DNA of 64,000 bases, from assembly GCF_023278565.1 (NCBI RefSeq), contig NC_064678.1:1302001-1366000 (forward strand), in the 5' to 3' direction. The position numbers were made by a program, and so were the translations under genes. The notes beneath the pieces are model-generated. The model ran no database searches. It had not been told where the DNA came from and saw only the letters and a list, made by a program, of their open reading frames with translations. This DNA comes from Colletotrichum lupini (taxonomy: Eukaryota; Ascomycota; Sordariomycetes; Glomerellales; Glomerellaceae). Positions 60,597 through 64,000 of this stretch are shown here, piece after piece; position 1 is the stretch's first letter, and each line of letters opens with the position of its first letter.

Positions 60597-63500
60597 GATA
60601 AAGGCTGAGAATGACTTAAATGAAGAACGATTAGGAGTCAAATGAGTGGTTATAGGTTACGGTCAAAAGAGTGACTGAGAGAAGGAACGGCCGAAGCTGA
60701 CCAAACAAATCAGGGCCCCAACGCCTCGTAGGGCAGCCGGCGTTCGTTTTATCATCCGAACATGATCGCAGAGCAATATCATAGTCAGTCAAACCACTTG
60801 GACTAACAACAACTTACTAGCTCGGTCTGTCCGCTGTACCCGACGCAAAGGACATGATCAAGTTGCAACAGGGGTTTTCAGGCACACTGCGAATAAAGTT
60901 GCGACGGTTCGCCTACATCGTCATACATTCACTTTTTTCAGAGCCACCAACTTGACTCAAGACTAGGGAACCCCTTCTTGCAGCTCAGAGAAGGGGCTGT
61001 GTAGGCCTGGCCGGTCTCGCAGGCCTAGAATCATGGTATGTTGTCTGGGCTTGATAGCCATCCTTCTCACCAGACCTGTTTGCTTGTCATGGTTTCATCT
61101 GTGAGCCTTGTGGGGCCAGCCCATCCGATCGGCTGCGTTCGTTCGCTAGGGCAGTGATAAAGTTTAAGCCATCTTCATCAAATTGACGCTCGGATCTATT
61201 TAAAGACCACTGGCCACCGCGTGGCATTTCCCCTCTTGACGGAAAAGAATCCTCCGCAACCTTATTAGAAGTCAAGTTAATACACCTCGTTTGGTATGTG
61301 AACAAGGCATATGGGACACATTTACTCGTTAAAGCAATCAACTCGTAAAGGTTGACTTCCAGTATTGGCTGAAACTAGTTGACTCCTAGGAACATGTTGA
61401 GAATATGGCGAAGTAGAAAGATAGAAAAAGGCCAAAACGAGTTTTGCTTTGAGTCAGATACGGTGATCATGTAGTGGTGTTCAATCATTCAATACGAGAC
61501 GAACATTAGGCTTGGGCCAGGCGCGTTGAAGTTTTTATGACATGTAACTGAGCTATTCGGGCCATTTCGTCTCCTTGCGGGTCTACCAACCAAGAACCAG
61601 CAGGGAACTGCCGCCTGGCCGCCGGACGCCAATAGACACCGGGATGCTCAACAGAAAGCCGAGTATGCCGACAGTCTCGTACGAGGTTTAGTCAAATATA
61701 CCGCGCGCAATTGAGCGAGTTATGCTATGTTCTTGGCCAGTTTCTCCCTTCTGGGCCTCGAGGGGCAGGTATTGGGATGCCAAGCTTGACTTCACCAGGT
61801 GAAACATCTTAAGAATAATCGTTGCTATTAACGAATGTCTTCACCCACTTTTATGTGATTCGTAAACGGTTGCAAGCTTCTAAGAAGATCTACACTTTGC
61901 TATAAGAGAAATGGGCAGCCTGAACTTAGTTCTAAGAATATGTGGGCTACGAACGAACTTCCGGCTCCCAGGGGTAGCTGGAATTAGACGAGCATAACCC
62001 CGACTGAACTTATCTTTCGATGAGGCCATGAGGTTCGAATTCAACTTTTCTTCTCTGGAACCAGTGGCTTTTCTTTCGCTAGAAAATATCCTTTACCACG
62101 CATACGCTAGGTTATCTCAAACGCCATTGCCAGGAGCAGGCTATGATCATCATGGATTGTTCGGACATCGCGACAGCTGGGCAGAATATCCAAAACTTCT
62201 GCTGATGTATACAATCCATGGCAAAGTTGAGTCTTGATCTTAGAGTGACTTTTAAGCAGTGGTATGGAGAAAGTCTTGACACAGAAATTGGTCTTCACTC
62301 AGGGGTCAGCGGCACTTGTGAGCACGGGTGGGCTGATATGGGATATTCTGTTCTCATAGCCCTCGATGTAGACCCGATGTTCAAAAATGTGTCTAATTAA
62401 AGACTTCTGGTGTATTGATTACTACTGACGTCAAAGACTGGTGCTTGTAGGAGACAGTGCCATGTCACATGAGCCCCATCACGCCGACTGCCAATCCAAA
62501 TCGACAAGCCATCCATCCACTAGATCACGCCTGATGTCGTCGCAGATTTCACAGAATCCTTCAGATCGAGCCGCTCAAGCTAACGGGAAGCGGTGGTCAA
62601 ATACGTCAAACCGCTATTCAGGTGTACGCGTAGCATCGGCTTGCCAGTCGCTGTGAAGATCCTTTTGTCAGCGCCTTCAGACCTGTATGCCTCAACTTTG
62701 TGAGCGTCCCATCCCATGTCCTTGACCAAGTCGAGAGTCCGCTCTGCTCTTGGCCGCGGGCTAATGAGGTAGAGTTTCCCGAAATCGTACTCCAAAGACA
62801 TAACGGCTCGGTCGTACTCAGATTGATGCTCTAAAATACTTACAAGTCTCTACTTTATTTAATCGAGTAGACCTTGGCAGACAGGGCTGCTTAGGGTTGG
62901 GATTGTTCCAACGGCCAACTTTCTCGACATATGTGTACGGCAAAGCCAGAATCGCGCCACAGGCTTTTGGTAATTCTGGCATTTGGACACCTGCGCGTGG
63001 AAAGATTGTGTTCTAAATGACTGGCCTGCGCGGTACTTTATGCTCAGGGTCGCTGACGTAGATACATGGTCAAACGAGTAGGGGTTGTTCATTTATGGTT
63101 GGCAAGCAAAACCACGCTAGCGGGGTAGGTTGTTGCCTCACTTGCTGGCATATGCAGGAGGCCGTCGAACCTTTCATCCCTCAGCCTGTAAGCACTGACG
63201 CGGTAATATCTATACACCCTATTTCATACAAGGCGCCTGCAGCGTGGACCAACAGCCGACGAGAGATGAAAACAAGGCGGATAGGACAAGCGGTAAGGTC
63301 AAGACAAATGCAGCGAGGGGTTGTCGAATCAATACCGATCACTTAACCCTCTTGATCATAATGACGAGCATCAGTTGTGCCGATTGGTGGAAGCCTGTTG
63401 ATACCATACGGCACAGAAAACATATGAAGGCTATGCTTGAAAGCAAAGGAAAAATTCCAATAACAAATGCAAAACCTGCTTCCACAGCTTATATGAGGGA

Positions 63501-63943
63501 TAGCCATCATCCACGCTACACAACGACATCAATTATCGAACGCATTGAACCTTCTCTCTCTCTTGGTAATCACGAGTATTCCACTACTTGAATCGACGGA
63601 TAGTCATGAACCTAGAAATCACTGGAAACTTACAGAAACGGTTTGTGCAAGACGCCGTTTTGCTTCACAAGCTAGACCCAGTAAGGGGTAGTCCAACAGC
63701 ATACGGTCTGGATCGACACCCTCATGACGCGGGTGTTCCCTGAGAAGAGTTGCTAAAGCGAAAGTTTCTCGATTCTTTCGCTCTACTAGCTTCAACCCAC
63801 AAAGATGGCGACACAGTATCGGCGGCCGCCTTAGAGGAAGGAGCGCCTGAGGGCTCGGTCATTCGCATCGCTAGTAATGCTAGGGTGTCCGCATCGACAC
63901 TGGTCCTTCTTCGGGAAGTGATGGAAATTCTTCATAACGTATA
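60597..63943. other. Gene-poor region up to the second hAT copy
   Basis: About 3.3 kb of moderate GC. Apart from the relic at 62640-62830 I see only short ORFs without domains. The part nearest 60596 should contain the promoter of the secreted-protein gene. Confidence 0.4.
62640..62830 (-). pseudogene. Coding-like exon relic of unknown family
   Basis: The minus strand starts after an acceptor-like TATTTTAG and reads EHQSEYDRAVMSLEYDFGKL, continuing in frame to a region like KRIFTATGKPMLRVHLNSG. Residue composition and codon use look like real protein, but no flanking exons or domains are visible and the frame ends at a stop near 62583. I cannot assign a family. Confidence 0.3.
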
Positions 63944-64000
63944 CAGCGCTTATACCTATACAAACAAATCAAATATAAGGTTCGTATTTAATTATTTAGC
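63944..64000 (-). mobile_element. Left end of a second hAT copy, cut by the window edge
   Basis: Begins CAGCGCTTATACCTATACAA and matches the left end of the element at 34651 over all 57 visible bases with a few transitions. It keeps the C of the CAG terminus that the first copy has lost. The orientation is the same as the first copy, with the transposase on the minus strand. The rest lies outside the window. Confidence 0.85.

Noticed and set aside
1..64000. CRISPR arrays, bacterial operons or phage-like modules
   Set aside because: No regularly spaced repeats; introns and RIP show eukaryotic fungal DNA.

Overview
The window looks like a chromosomal stretch from a filamentous ascomycete (Pezizomycotina, probably Sordariomycetes). 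Genes have several short introns with GTAAGT/GTGAGT-type donors, CTAAC-like branch sites and AG acceptors. Their products are typical of moulds: SAT4/Pth11-like membrane proteins, a C2H2 + Zn2Cys6 regulator, an NmrA-like reductase and a Dal5-like MFS carrier. All long transposons are extremely AT-rich, full of stops, poor in CpA/TpG and rich in TpA, while CpG persists. That is the signature of repeat-induced point mutation (RIP).

Layout. 1-162 is a possible gene end running off the left edge. 163-7742 and 10237-17653 are two full-length, parallel, RIP-mutated Ty1/copia elements, each with two 202-bp LTRs and a 5-bp target duplication. Between them (7748-10231) sits a 3'-truncated C2H2-Zn2Cys6 transcription factor on the minus strand. 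17787-29481 is a GC-balanced gene block: NmrA-like reductase (+), MFS transporter (-), SAT4-family membrane protein (+), FAD monooxygenase (-). 29482-34442 is gene-poor. 34651-44095 is a 9.4-kb hAT DNA transposon with CAGCG termini and an 8-bp target duplication. It has decayed hAT transposase and Ty3/gypsy pol sequence on the minus strand and has split a second SAT4-family gene (5' part 44096-45357, 3' part 34443-34650). 47187-50587 has an acyl-CoA dehydrogenase and a MYND-finger protein. 50945-57335 is a RIP-mutated Tad1-like LINE. 57466-60596 encodes a predicted secreted protein of about 754 residues in eight exons. 60597-63943 is gene-poor with one coding relic, and at 63944 a second hAT copy of the same family begins and runs off the right edge.

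The genes do not form an obvious pathway. A reductase, a transporter, a flavin monooxygenase and an acyl-CoA dehydrogenase are compatible with catabolism or secondary metabolism, but no backbone synthase is present. The strongest biology here is genome dynamics: RIP-inactivated transposons, gene disruption with readable target duplications, and small insertions that carry little RIP.

I found no evidence for a new defence or regulatory system. The most novel items are the unassigned secreted protein and the B-box-bearing GC island at 43780-43975 inside the decayed transposon.
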